DNA from: Gluconacetobacter tumulisoli
GTDB taxonomy: Bacteria; Pseudomonadota; Alphaproteobacteria; Acetobacterales; Acetobacteraceae
DNA: 64,000 nucleotides
Assembly: GCF_014174155.1 (NCBI RefSeq)
Contig: NZ_JABEQM010000004.1
Location: forward strand, 62,001-126,000
Direction of reading: 5' to 3'
The notes under the pieces were generated by a model. It ran no database searches. It was not told the DNA's origin and saw nothing but the letters and a program-made list of their open reading frames with translations. How positions within the stretch are numbered: position 1 is the stretch's first letter; every line of letters begins with the position of its first letter. The position numbers and the translations under genes were made by a program. Positions 1 through 8,218 of this stretch are shown piece after piece.

Positions 1-294
1 CGCGCCCTGCCCCGCCGGAAATCGCCCGAGGTCGGGCGCAGCTATATCCTGCGCCCCGCCGATACCGGCCGGATGCAGGACGACACGACTGCCGAAGAAA
101 CCGGCCCCCATGCCACGATCGTCGCGGAACGTGTCGCCGAAATCGCGACATTGAGCGTCAGCGAGGCGGTCATGCGCCTGGACCTGGCCGCCTGCACGCT
201 GTTGATGTTCCGCAACAGCACCAGCGACCAGATCAACGTCATCTACCGCCGCGAAGACGGTAATATCGGATGGCTGGACCCCAGCCCCGCCTGA
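1..294 (+). CDS. hpf: Ribosome hibernation promoting factor, long form (C-terminal end, cut by window edge)
   Basis: The reading frame is open from the first base and ends in a stop at 292-294, so only the last 97 residues are present. The tail carries a signature of the C-terminal dimerisation domain of long-form hibernation factors: a segment with SVSEAVMRLDLA, then FRNSTSDQINVIYRREDGN and a terminal GWLDP. Long HPF dimerises stalled 70S ribosomes into 100S particles in stationary phase through this domain. The S30AE ribosome-binding domain lies outside the window. The gene converges on the DUF1150 gene. Family assignment is by motif recognition; I am confident of the family but cannot see the start. 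Confidence 0.85.
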   Translation, partial: RALPRRKSPEVGRSYILRPADTGRMQDDTTAEETGPHATIVAERVAEIATLSVSEAVMRLDLAACTLLMFRNSTSDQINVIYRREDGNIGWLDPSPA

Positions 295-318
295 TTACGG
301 CGGAACCCGCCATGTCGA

Positions 319-365
319 CGCGGAGAAATCCGCGCCGGCGCCCCGGGGAGATCTCCCCCGGGGGT
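319..365. terminator. Two adjacent hairpins between convergent genes
   Basis: A 6-bp stem closed by a GAAA tetraloop (319-334) is followed by a near-perfect palindrome of about 24 bp centred on AGATCT (341-364). It sits between the end of hpf on the plus strand and the end of the DUF1150 gene on the minus strand, so it may end transcription both ways. There is no T-run, so an intrinsic terminator is only a proposal. Confidence 0.4.
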
Positions 366-390
366 ACCAGGCCGCTCAGTGCATGAACCG

Positions 391-654
391 TTAGTGTACC
401 AGCGCGGGCACCATTTCATGCTGCAGGATTGCTTCGATCGCCGTATCCTGGTCGTCGGTCAGGGCCATCGGCGTGCCGTCGGCGGCGTGGATGGCGAAGA
501 CATCCTGCCCCTCGATCACGACAGCCTTGATATACGCCACCCGCGATACGCCAAGCGACAGAAGCTGGGTGTCCGTCAGGTGACGGACGTCGCCGGGAAG
601 CTGCGCCTGATCCGGTTGCAGTACCACCCGGCCGTTCTGGGTCGTAATTCTCAT
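391..654 (-). CDS. DUF1150 family small protein
   Basis: An 87-residue acidic protein of the DUF1150 type, a family of unknown function in alphaproteobacteria that is often encoded just downstream of a small heat-shock gene, as here (98 bp after the Hsp20 stop, same strand). The visible pattern is a middle part with LLSLGVSRVAYIKAVVIEGQ, then a segment resembling HAADGTPMAL and an acidic helix that ends near residue 80. No signal peptide or membrane segment is visible. Context suggests co-expression with the chaperone; the molecular role is unknown. Confidence 0.75.
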   Translation of the reverse strand: MRITTQNGRVVLQPDQAQLPGDVRHLTDTQLLSLGVSRVAYIKAVVIEGQDVFAIHAADGTPMALTDDQDTAIEAILQHEMVPALVH

Positions 655-752
655 GATTTAGGAACCTCCGGACCGGACCATCCCGCCATGTGGCGATGTC
701 CCCGTCCCGTTATGGCCGCGACCCCGCGCGACCGGTCGGTCACTCTGCTCGG

Positions 753-1241
753 TCATTCTTCCTCGATCACGCGCACCACACGCGGGGCGCGCTGCTTGGG
801 CACGCCGATCTCGCTGACGCCCAGGCCGCCGCGCCCCTGGGTGATCTCGATCCGCCGGACCCTGACCTCGGGCTCCGGACGGAGAAGGTCGATATGCAGC
901 AGCCCGTTATCAAGCCAGGCGCTGCCGACCTCGATCCCCTCGGCCAGCACGAAGGCCTTCTGGAACTGGCGGGCGGCGATACCGCGATGCAGGAAGATCC
1001 GTCCTTGGGAATCGTCGGTTTGCCGGCCCCGGATCACCAACTGGTTGTCTTCCTGCGTGATCTGCAGATCATCCATCACGAAGCCTGCGACCGCCAGCGT
1101 GATCCGCAGCGCCGTCGGGCTGATCTGTTCGATGTTATAGGGCGGATAGCCGTCCGAAGTTCCCTTGGACGCGCGTTCCAGCATTTGTTCCAGATGGTCG
1201 AAACCAAGAAACATGGGGGATGCGAAAAGTCTTCCCGACAC
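753..1241 (-). CDS. Hsp20-family small heat shock protein (IbpA-like)
   Basis: A 162-residue small heat-shock protein. The alpha-crystallin domain spans about residues 35-130: it opens with YPPYNIEQ, continues with a beta strand ending ITLAVAGF, and near its end has the conserved GLLHIDL, close to the canonical A/G-x-x-L-x-I/V motif. These ATP-independent holdases bind unfolding proteins and pass them to DnaK/ClpB. I chose a GTG start (1241-1239) because a strong GAGGAGG lies 5 bases upstream; a TTG nine codons earlier has no comparable site. The N-terminus, MSGRLFASP then FLGFDHLEQML, fits the family. It is transcribed divergently from def. Confidence 0.9.
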   Translation of the reverse strand: MSGRLFASPMFLGFDHLEQMLERASKGTSDGYPPYNIEQISPTALRITLAVAGFVMDDLQITQEDNQLVIRGRQTDDSQGRIFLHRGIAARQFQKAFVLAEGIEVGSAWLDNGLLHIDLLRPEPEVRVRRIEITQGRGGLGVSEIGVPKQRAPRVVRVIEEE

Positions 1242-1304
1242 GCAGGCCTCCTCAACCGAGCGAGACAATCATACGGGCCCATCATGGCACCCGCATGCAC
1301 GATG

Positions 1305-1335
1305 ATATGGGACACCATGTCGTTTTCGCAAGGGA
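1305..1335 (-). promoter_or_regulatory. Candidate sigma-32 (RpoH) promoter for the hsp20 gene
   Basis: Read on the minus strand, CCCTTGCG (1335-1328) is followed after 15 bases by CCCATAT (1311-1305). This resembles the alphaproteobacterial heat-shock promoter pattern CTTG, about 17 bases, then a C-rich -10 of CCCAT type. It would give a 5' leader of about 55-60 nt before the GTG start of the small heat-shock gene. Motif match by eye only. Confidence 0.45.
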
Positions 1336-1426
1336 GCGGTCGTTTTCGCCCGGGATGACGCTCACCGCGCCATTTTCCCGCATGTGCGGACTGGCGCAGG
1401 CGCCATGCTCTCGCTACATCGCCTGC

Positions 1427-1966
1427 ATGATTGACCGTGATGCCATCGCCGCCGCCATTCCGATGCCCATCCTCGTCGCGCCCCAGGCGATCCTGCGCCA
1501 GAAGACGCGTCTGGTCCGGCCCGAGGACACAGCCACCCTGCGCGAAATCCTGCCGCGCATGTTTTCCGCCATGTACCAGGCGCCGGGCATTGGCCTGGCC
1601 GCGCCGCAGGTCGGCATGGGCCTGCGCTTCGCCATCGTCGACTTGGGCGAGGAGGAGCAGCGCGACCCGATGGTGCTGATCAACCCCGAGATCGTGGCGG
1701 AGTCCGAAACTCTCGCCTCGCGCGAGGAAGGGTGCCTGTCGTTGCCGAACCAGTATGCGGACGTCATCAGGCCGGAAAAAGTCCGCGTCCGCTTTCGCAC
1801 GCCCGATGGCGCGGAGCGGGAAATCGAGGCGGACGGATTGCTGGCCACCTGTATCCAGCATGAGATCGACCATCTGGACGGGATCCTCTTCGTCGATCAC
1901 CTTTCCACCCTCAAGCGCAACATGATCATGCGACGCCTGGCCAAGGAACAGCGGCAGAAGCGCTGA
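1427..1966 (+). CDS. def: Peptide deformylase
   Basis: Removes the formyl group from the N-terminal methionine of nascent proteins in the cytoplasm. All three metal-site motifs are present in the 179-residue protein: GIGLAAPQ at 54-61, EGCLSLP at 101-107 and HEIDH at 145-149, so Cys103, His145 and His149 are the metal ligands and Glu146 the catalytic base. It is followed after 16 bases by fmt, the enzyme that adds the formyl group, and then truA: a classical def-fmt operon. The ATG at 1427 has no strong ribosome site; an in-frame ATG at 1382 would add 15 residues. Confidence 0.95.
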   Translation: MIDRDAIAAAIPMPILVAPQAILRQKTRLVRPEDTATLREILPRMFSAMYQAPGIGLAAPQVGMGLRFAIVDLGEEEQRDPMVLINPEIVAESETLASREEGCLSLPNQYADVIRPEKVRVRFRTPDGAEREIEADGLLATCIQHEIDHLDGILFVDHLSTLKRNMIMRRLAKEQRQKR

Positions 1967-1982
1967 AGCAGGAGGGGTGCGC

Positions 1983-2906
1983 ATGCGTCTGGCTTTCATG
2001 GGAACTCCGGATTTCGCCGTTCCCGCCTTGTCCGCCCTGCATGCAGCGGGGCATGAGATCGCGGCAGTCTACAGCCAGCCGCCCCGGCCGGCGGGGCGCG
2101 GCCAGGCTGTACGGCCCTCCCCGGTCCACAACGCGGCCGAGGCGCTGGGCCTGCCGGTACGGGTTCCGACCCGCCTGCGGACCAACGTCGCCGAACATGA
2201 ATTCTTCAGGTCGCTGGAGCTGGATGCGGCAGTCGTCGCGGCCTATGGGCTGATCCTGCCTGGCGCGATGCTGCAGGCCCCCCGGCGCGGATGCCTGAAC
2301 ATCCATGCCAGCCTGTTGCCGCGCTGGCGCGGGGCCGCCCCGATCCAGGCCGCTATCCTGGCCGGCGACAGCGAAAGCGGCGTGACCATCATGCAGATGG
2401 ACGAAGGCCTGGACACCGGCGCCATGCTGCTGTCCGAGCATATCGCCCTGACGGATCGCACAACAGCGACCAGCCTGCATGACGATCTGGCCGCGATGGG
2501 AGCCCGGCTGGTCATATCCGCCCTGACCGATCCGTCGATCGCCCCCCACCCCCAGCCCGAGGACGGCGTGACCTATGCCGCCCGGCTGACCCGCGAGGAC
2601 GGCCGCGTCGCCTGGGATCATGACGCCGCGGCGATCGACCGCCAGATCCGCGCCATGACCCCCTGGCCCGGCAGTTTCACGACACTGGACGGCGTCGTCC
2701 TGAAGATCGGCGCCGCCGAGATGGGTACCGCCGAGGCACCTGCAGATATCCCCGCCGGCACGGTCCTCGACACCGCACTGGCGATCGCGTGCGGACGGGG
2801 CACGCTGCGGATCACGCGCATCCAGCGCCCCGGGCGCGGCATGATGGATGCCGACGCGTTTCTGCGCGGCCAGGCCGTTCCCATCGGTACGCGGCTTGGC
2901 ACGTGA
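1983..2906 (+). CDS. fmt: Methionyl-tRNA formyltransferase
   Basis: Transfers a formyl group from 10-formyl-tetrahydrofolate to Met-tRNA(fMet) for translation initiation. The 307-residue protein has the N-terminal formyltransferase fold with catalytic Asn106, His108 and Asp144 (in NIHASLLPRWRGAAP and MDEGLDTG), at the same numbers as in E. coli FMT, and a C-terminal OB-like domain from about residue 205. I took the ATG at 1983, 7 bases after GGAGG; a GTG two codons earlier lies too close to that site. It overlaps the truA start by four bases (GTGA), so the two are translationally coupled. Confidence 0.95.
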   Translation: MRLAFMGTPDFAVPALSALHAAGHEIAAVYSQPPRPAGRGQAVRPSPVHNAAEALGLPVRVPTRLRTNVAEHEFFRSLELDAAVVAAYGLILPGAMLQAPRRGCLNIHASLLPRWRGAAPIQAAILAGDSESGVTIMQMDEGLDTGAMLLSEHIALTDRTTATSLHDDLAAMGARLVISALTDPSIAPHPQPEDGVTYAARLTREDGRVAWDHDAAAIDRQIRAMTPWPGSFTTLDGVVLKIGAAEMGTAEAPADIPAGTVLDTALAIACGRGTLRITRIQRPGRGMMDADAFLRGQAVPIGTRLGT

Positions 2907-3688
2907 ACGACCCTACCCCCATCCAGCGCTGGGCCGTACGCATCGAATATGACGGGCACGACTTCGTCGGCTGGCAGCGGCAGAAGACGGGCCTGTCGGT
3001 CCAGCAGGTACTGGAAGAGGGTGCGTCCCGCCTGGCGTCCGGCCGAACGGTCGACAGTATCACCGCCGGCAGGACCGACGCCGGCGTGCACGCCACCGGC
3101 CAGGTCGCGCACCTGGATTTTCCCGCCGCGTTGAGGCTGAGTAAATCGGTTGTTCGCGATGCGCTGAATTTTCACATGAAGCCGCACCCGGTGGTGGTGC
3201 TTGACGCCTGTCCGGTCGATTTGTCGTGGAACGCCCGGTTTTCGGCCGTCCGCCGGGCCTATCGCTATCGGATCCTGAACCGCCGCAGCCGGCCGGCGCT
3301 GGATGACGGACGGGTCTGGCTGGTCAAGCGCCCCCTGGACGCCGACGCAATGGGTCGTGCGGCACGATATCTGCTGGGGCGGCACGATTTCACGTCCTTC
3401 CGCGCCAGCGCCTGCCAGGCCAAGAGCCCCCTCCGCACGCTGGATCGCCTGGACGTGTCGCGACTGGGCGAAGACATCATCATCGTCGCCGAGGCCCGGT
3501 CGTTCCTGCACCATCAGGTCCGCAACATGGTGGGCACGCTGAAACTGGTCGGCGAAGGCAGCTGGTCGCCCGAGCGGGTGGGCGACGCGTTGGCGGCCTG
3601 CGATCGCCGGGCGGCCGGGCCGACCTCGCCGCCCGACGGGCTGTACCTGACGGCGGTCGGCTACGACCCCGACCCCTTCGCGACCTGA
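2903..3688 (+). CDS. truA: tRNA pseudouridine(38-40) synthase TruA
   Basis: Converts uridines 38, 39 and 40 in tRNA anticodon stem-loops to pseudouridine. The 261-residue protein shows the TruA motifs: RIEYDGHDFVGWQRQ near the N-terminus, the catalytic aspartate in AGRTDAGVHA (Asp59), and FLHHQVRNMVGTL in the C-terminal half. The GTG start overlaps the fmt stop in GTGA, which fits the protein beginning shortly before the conserved region. Last gene of the def-fmt-truA operon; a hairpin follows. Confidence 0.93.
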   Translation: MNDPTPIQRWAVRIEYDGHDFVGWQRQKTGLSVQQVLEEGASRLASGRTVDSITAGRTDAGVHATGQVAHLDFPAALRLSKSVVRDALNFHMKPHPVVVLDACPVDLSWNARFSAVRRAYRYRILNRRSRPALDDGRVWLVKRPLDADAMGRAARYLLGRHDFTSFRASACQAKSPLRTLDRLDVSRLGEDIIIVAEARSFLHHQVRNMVGTLKLVGEGSWSPERVGDALAACDRRAAGPTSPPDGLYLTAVGYDPDPFAT

Positions 3689-3729
3689 CCGCATACCCCC
3701 CGGGCCCCATCTGATGGAATGATCGGGGT

Positions 3730-3776
3730 CCAGGGCCTCAGGTCCTGGCGGGTTCGGGCAAGGCCCGACTTATTTA
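3730..3776 (+). terminator. Probable terminator after truA
   Basis: Two hairpins follow truA: CCAGG/CCTGG around 3731-3749 and a 6-bp stem TCGGGC-AAG-GCCCGA at 3754-3768, which is followed directly by CTTATTTA. The second looks like a modest intrinsic terminator. It overlaps the last codon of the convergent membrane-protein gene. Confidence 0.5.
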
Positions 3777-4409
3777 TCGCACGCCATGGGTAGGCGGCAG
3801 GGCCAGGAAATCCTGCCACGGCGCGTAGTGCGGCGGCAGCAAGGCCGATATTTCACCCAGGCCCAGGACGGCGGACGCCACGGCGATCACGACCAGGATC
3901 GCGCGCCATACCCCCAGGGCCAGCCCGACCCGCGCCACGAACCATGTCAGCCACAGATTATATCCCAGCACGATGCCGTTCAACAGCAATGCCGCATTCA
4001 GCGCATTCGTGCCCGCGGGCAGAATCACGGCCAGCAATGCGACCGAGACCAGCATGACGAACAGGACCAGCCAGTCGCACCACAACGCCGCCGTGATATA
4101 TCGGGGCCACAAGGATTCCCGGCCCCATAGCCGCGCCAGGAAATGGGTCACGACCGCAGGTGCCAGGACCAGGCAGAGCGAGAATGCGACCTTGGTACCG
4201 CTCAGGCCGCCCGGGGATTGGGCGATGGTCAGCAGGCCGCCCACCAGCCACAGGGCGATCCGCGGCGCCAGGGCGGTCAGCACGCCATCCGGCGTGGCGC
4301 CGAAGCAGGTCATCCCGTCGCGCCGTCCCCGGCCCAGAAGCAACATGCCCCGAAAGATGTTTCCGGCCCCGCCGGGCAGCGATCCCTGCGGCAATCTGCG
4401 TCCCTGCAT
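3774..4409 (-). CDS. Uncharacterised integral membrane protein downstream of dapE
   Basis: A 211-residue hydrophobic protein that I cannot assign to a named family. It has a basic N-terminal tail of about 45 residues and then about five membrane segments (roughly 51-63, 74-94, 107-130, 136-156 and 168-188), followed by a short C-terminal tail rich in proline and aromatic residues. No catalytic motif is visible. The ATG overlaps the dapE stop by one base (TAATG), so it is almost certainly co-translated with dapE and probably part of the dapD-dapE operon. A Yip1-like or other small five-helix family is possible but not shown. Confidence 0.75.
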   Translation of the reverse strand: MQGRRLPQGSLPGGAGNIFRGMLLLGRGRRDGMTCFGATPDGVLTALAPRIALWLVGGLLTIAQSPGGLSGTKVAFSLCLVLAPAVVTHFLARLWGRESLWPRYITAALWCDWLVLFVMLVSVALLAVILPAGTNALNAALLLNGIVLGYNLWLTWFVARVGLALGVWRAILVVIAVASAVLGLGEISALLPPHYAPWQDFLALPPTHGVR

Positions 4410-5554
4410 TATCCCATCAGCCTTTCTAGAAAGGACGCATAGATGTCCGTCAGTTCCTCGAGGTCGGTGACGGACGCATGTTCGTCGACCTTGTGCATGC
4501 TGGCGCCCACCAGGCCGAATTCCGCAACCGGGCAACAGCGGCTGATGAAGCGGGCGTCGGAGGTCCCTCCCCCGGTGTCCAGCCGCGGCTCCCGGCCCGT
4601 CACCGTGCGAATCGCCGCGACCAGCATGTCGACTTCCGGGGTCGGCTGGGTCAGGAAGGCCTCGCCGCTGATCCGGACATCCGCCTCCGCCGTCGGGGCA
4701 TGGGTGCGGCAGACGGATGCGATCCAGTCCGCCAGCCCCTGGCCGGTGTGCAGATCGTTGAACCGGATGTTCAGCCGCGCCTCCGCCCGTCCCGGGATCA
4801 CGTTGGTAGCGGGGTTGCCCACATCGACGCTGGTGACCTGCAGGCTGGACGCTTCGAACCAATCGGTCCCGTCATCCAGAGGCGCGGCTGTCAACTCCGC
4901 CAGGATCGCCAGCAGGCGATGGACAGGATTGTCGGCGCGATGGGGGTACGCCACATGTCCCTGGATACCGGGCACGACGATCCGGGCGTTCAGGCTGCCG
5001 CGGCGTCCGATCTTGATGACGTCGCCCAGACGTTCCGGATTGGTCGGTTCGCCCACCAGGCAGAAATCGGGGATCTGGCCGTTATCGCGCATCCATTCCA
5101 GCACCCGGACGGTGCCGTTGGTGGCGGGGCCTTCCTCGTCCCCGGTGATCAGCAGGCTGATCGACCCCGCCAGGGGCTGCCCGTCGGACAGGTAGCGACC
5201 GATCGCACCGACGAAGGCGGCAATCCCGCCCTTCATGTCGCATGCCCCGCGGCCGTACAACCGGCCGTCGCGGATCGCCGCGTCGAACGGGCCGCTGGTC
5301 CAGCCGTGTTCGCCCGCCGGGACGACATCGGTATGGCCTGCGAAACACAGATGGGGGGCACCCCGGCCCAACCGGGCAAATAAATTGGGCGTGCGCGCGG
5401 CACCTTCGCCAAACGGCAAATCGACAATGTCGAAGCCCAGCCCCCGCAAGGCCGTGGCCAGGACGCCGATCGCCCCGCCGTCATCCGGCGTCACCGATGG
5501 CGCGCGGATCAGGTCGCGCGCCAGCGGCAGGGTGGCGGACTCGCGCCGCTGCAT
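4409..5554 (-). CDS. dapE: Succinyl-diaminopimelate desuccinylase
   Basis: Hydrolyses N-succinyl-LL-2,6-diaminopimelate to LL-diaminopimelate and succinate, in lysine and peptidoglycan precursor synthesis. It is an M20-family di-zinc enzyme: [11 protein letters not shown] supplies His74 and Asp76, [10 protein letters not shown] contains the bridging Asp106, and [10 protein letters not shown] has the catalytic base Glu140/Glu141. The length of 381 residues is normal. I rejected a much longer open frame upstream because its first 103 codons overlap dapD and lack homology-like sequence; the ATG at 5554 lies 11 bases after the dapD stop. Confidence 0.95.
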   Translation of the reverse strand: MQRRESATLPLARDLIRAPSVTPDDGGAIGVLATALRGLGFDIVDLPFGEGAARTPNLFARLGRGAPHLCFAGHTDVVPAGEHGWTSGPFDAAIRDGRLYGRGACDMKGGIAAFVGAIGRYLSDGQPLAGSISLLITGDEEGPATNGTVRVLEWMRDNGQIPDFCLVGEPTNPERLGDVIKIGRRGSLNARIVVPGIQGHVAYPHRADNPVHRLLAILAELTAAPLDDGTDWFEASSLQVTSVDVGNPATNVIPGRAEARLNIRFNDLHTGQGLADWIASVCRTHAPTAEADVRISGEAFLTQPTPEVDMLVAAIRTVTGREPRLDTGGGTSDARFISRCCPVAEFGLVGASMHKVDEHASVTDLEELTDIYASFLERLMG

Positions 5555-5565
5555 CGCCGCCCCGG

Positions 5566-6414
5566 TCAATCCCGCAGCAATTCGTTGATCGAGGTCTTGG
5601 ACCGCGTGCGCTCGTCCACCCGCTTGACGATCACCGCGCAGGCCAGCGCGGGCAGCGGCGCGCCGTCGGCGGACGTTGCCTGGCGTGGCGGCAGGGTGCC
5701 GGGGACGACGACCGAATAGGCCGGCACCCGGCCCACGAACACTTCGCCGGTCGCACGGTCGACAATCTTGGTCGAGGCGCCGATGAACACCCCCATCGAC
5801 AGCACACTGCCCCGCTCGACGATCACGCCCTCGGCCACTTCCGAACGGGCGCCGATGAAGCAATCGTCCTCGATGACCACCGGCGCGGCCTGCAGGGGTT
5901 CCAGCACGCCGCCGATGCCGACGCCGCCGCTGATATGGCAGTTGCGGCCGATCTGCGCGCAGCTTCCGATCGTGACCCAGGTGTCGACCATCGTGCCGCT
6001 TTCGACACGTGCGCCGGCATTGACGAAGCTGGGCATCAACACCACGCCGGGCGCGATATAGGCCGACCGGCGCACGATGGCGCCCGGAACGGCACGGAAG
6101 CCGGCCTGGGCGAAGCGCGCCTCATCCCAGCCGTCGAACTTCAGCGGCACCTTGTCGAAGGACGGTGCGCCGGCCCCGCCACCCGCCATCAGGTGGCTGT
6201 CATTCAGCCGGAAGGACAGCAGCACCGCCTTCTTCAGCCATTCGTTCACTACCCAGCCGGCACTCCCCGGAGCCGCGACCCGCAATTCGCCGGCATCCAG
6301 CCCCGCCAGCGCGATCTCGACGACCTCCCGATCTTCTCCGGTCGTCGCGGAAGACAGCGTATCGCGCCGCTCCCACACGGCCTCGATACGGCTCTGGAGG
6401 CTCTGGTCGGTCAT
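5566..6414 (-). CDS. dapD: 2,3,4,5-tetrahydropyridine-2,6-dicarboxylate N-succinyltransferase
   Basis: Catalyses the step before DapE in the succinylase branch of lysine/DAP synthesis, using succinyl-CoA. The 282-residue protein has an N-terminal helical domain and a left-handed beta-helix built of hexapeptide repeats from about residue 100, including the DapD hallmark [13 protein letters not shown] followed by [11 protein letters not shown]. It starts at [18 protein letters not shown]; an upstream extension is not supported. It is separated by about 155 bases from argB on the same strand and runs directly into dapE. Confidence 0.95.
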   Translation of the reverse strand: MTDQSLQSRIEAVWERRDTLSSATTGEDREVVEIALAGLDAGELRVAAPGSAGWVVNEWLKKAVLLSFRLNDSHLMAGGGAGAPSFDKVPLKFDGWDEARFAQAGFRAVPGAIVRRSAYIAPGVVLMPSFVNAGARVESGTMVDTWVTIGSCAQIGRNCHISGGVGIGGVLEPLQAAPVVIEDDCFIGARSEVAEGVIVERGSVLSMGVFIGASTKIVDRATGEVFVGRVPAYSVVVPGTLPPRQATSADGAPLPALACAVIVKRVDERTRSKTSINELLRD

Positions 6415-6570
6415 CTTCTGGCAATCCTGTCGGTGGTGGCGGTGGCCTTGCGGCCACGTCGCATTATCATCATGTCGCGGGACCATGCGAAGGAAGCCCC
6501 GCACTGTCAACGCATCTCGGCCGGGCACCGTGGCGCGTGCGACGGTCTTGTCCCCCCGCGCGATCGGGCC

Positions 6571-7476
6571 CTACTCCCCGCGAATCAGGGTACCCGGGCC
6601 GGCCTCGGTGAACAGTTCCAGCAGGCAGGCATGGGGCACGCGTCCGTCCAGGATCACTGCTGCCCGGGCCCCCGCGCGCACGGCCTCCAGGCAGGTTTCG
6701 ACCTTGGGAATCATGCCGCCGCTGATCATGCCGCTGGCAATGCCGCGACGCGCTTCCTCGGCCGTCAATTCGGGGATCAGCGTGCCGTTTTCGTCCAGGA
6801 CGCCCGGCACGTCGGTCAGCATCAGCAGGCGCGTCGCATGCACGGCCCCGGCGATGGCGCCGGCCGCGGTATCGGCATTGATATTGTAGGTCTCGCCGTC
6901 CTCGCCGCAGCCTACCGGGGCGATGACGGGGATCAGGCCCGAACCGGATAGCGCGTACAGCACGCGCGGATCGATCTGGACCGGTTCGCCGACAAATCCC
7001 AGGTCAAGGACCCGCTCGATCTGGCTATCGGCGTCACGGACCGTGCGTTGCAGGCGCCGGGCCGTGATCAACCCGCCATCCTTGCCGGAAATCCCGACGG
7101 CCAGCGCCCCGGCCCGGTTGATCAGGCCCGCGACCTGCTTGTTCACCTTGCCGGCCAGGACCATCTCGATCACGTCGACCATGGCGGCGTCGGTGACGCG
7201 GAGGCCGTCCACGAAGGTCGATTTGATCTGCAGCCGCTGCAGCATGGCGCTGATCTGCGGGCCGCCGCCATGGACCACCACCGGATTGACGCCCACCAGC
7301 TTCAGCAGGGCGATATCATGGCCGAAGGCATTCGACAGCGAATCGTCGACCATGGCATGGCCGCCATACTTGACCACCAGCGTGTCGCCGGCATAGCGGC
7401 GAAGATAGGGAAGCGCCTGGGCCAGAACGGCGGCCCGTTCCTGCGCGTCCTTCACGGTCTGTGCGATGTCGGTCAT
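6571..7476 (-). CDS. argB: Acetylglutamate kinase
   Basis: Phosphorylates N-acetyl-L-glutamate in arginine synthesis. The 301-residue amino-acid kinase fold shows the phosphate-binding loop VVKYGGHAM (Lys36) and VVHGGGPQI (69-75), then [10 protein letters not shown] and the C-terminal [12 protein letters not shown]. Its length and an N-terminal helix before KYGGH resemble the arginine-sensitive hexameric type, so feedback inhibition by arginine is likely but inferred. It follows ysxC by 58 bases and is the last gene of the conserved rpmH-to-argB block. Confidence 0.95.
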   Translation of the reverse strand: MTDIAQTVKDAQERAAVLAQALPYLRRYAGDTLVVKYGGHAMVDDSLSNAFGHDIALLKLVGVNPVVVHGGGPQISAMLQRLQIKSTFVDGLRVTDAAMVDVIEMVLAGKVNKQVAGLINRAGALAVGISGKDGGLITARRLQRTVRDADSQIERVLDLGFVGEPVQIDPRVLYALSGSGLIPVIAPVGCGEDGETYNINADTAAGAIAGAVHATRLLMLTDVPGVLDENGTLIPELTAEEARRGIASGMISGGMIPKVETCLEAVRAGARAAVILDGRVPHACLLELFTEAGPGTLIRGE

Positions 7477-7534
7477 CGGATCGTGCCTGTCTTCCTCATG
7501 ATCGGGCTTGCCCTGTGGGGGATCGCGCCGCTGC

Positions 7535-8206
7535 TCAACCTGCCGGCGGCAGGGCCAGGGCGGCCAGTTCGGCGCGCAGTTCCGGGATGCCCAGCCCGCT
7601 GTCGCTGCTGGTGGCGATAATGTCGGGAAAGGCGGCGGCGTGCTGACGGGCGAGTTCGGTGGCCTGGGCGCATTTGGCCGCCAGCGGGCCGGGCTTCAGC
7701 CCGTCGCACTTGGTCAGCACGATCTGGAAGGTCACCGCCGCGCGGTTCAGCAGCTTCATGATCTCGCGGTCGGATTCCTTGACCTCGATCCGCGAATCCA
7801 GAAGCAGGATGACGCGCTGCAGGGTCGGCCGTCCGCGCAGGAACGAGAACATCATGCCCTGCCAGTCTTCCTTCACATCCTTCGCAGCCTTCGCATACCC
7901 ATAGCCAGGCATGTCCACCAGGGTCAGCCGTCCAGGGAAGTCGAAGAAATTCAACTGCTTGGTACGTCCGGGCTCGGACGACGCGCGGGCCAGCGCCTTC
8001 CGTCCGGTCAGGGCATTGATCAGGCTGGACTTGCCGACATTCGACCGGCCGGCGAAAGCGATCTCCGGCAGGTTGGGCGGAGGCACCTGCTCCAGCTTCT
8101 GGGCACCGAATACGAAGTCGCAGGCACCGGCGAACAGCAGGCGTCCGGCCTCGACCAGTGCCTCCTGTTCCTCGGGCGTACGGGGGCTTGCTTGGAAATC
8201 CGACAT
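7535..8206 (-). CDS. ysxC: Ribosome biogenesis GTP-binding protein YsxC/EngB
   Basis: A 223-residue TRAFAC-class GTPase needed for 50S subunit assembly. G1 is GRSNVGKSS (53-61), G3 is DMPG (98-101) and G4 is TKCD (165-168); the family motif GRTKQLNFF lies at 80-88. An N-terminal extension of about 45 residues precedes the GTPase fold, as is usual in alphaproteobacteria. It starts 12 bases after the yidC stop and precedes argB, the same order as in many related genomes. Confidence 0.93.
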   Translation of the reverse strand: MSDFQASPRTPEEQEALVEAGRLLFAGACDFVFGAQKLEQVPPPNLPEIAFAGRSNVGKSSLINALTGRKALARASSEPGRTKQLNFFDFPGRLTLVDMPGYGYAKAAKDVKEDWQGMMFSFLRGRPTLQRVILLLDSRIEVKESDREIMKLLNRAAVTFQIVLTKCDGLKPGPLAAKCAQATELARQHAAAFPDIIATSSDSGLGIPELRAELAALALPPAG

Positions 8207-8218
8207 GCGGTCAGGCGC

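Noticed and set aside
5555-5863. A 103-codon 5' extension of dapE
   Set aside because: Lies within dapD in another frame, is Arg-rich, and the normal DapE length and start are reached at 5554.
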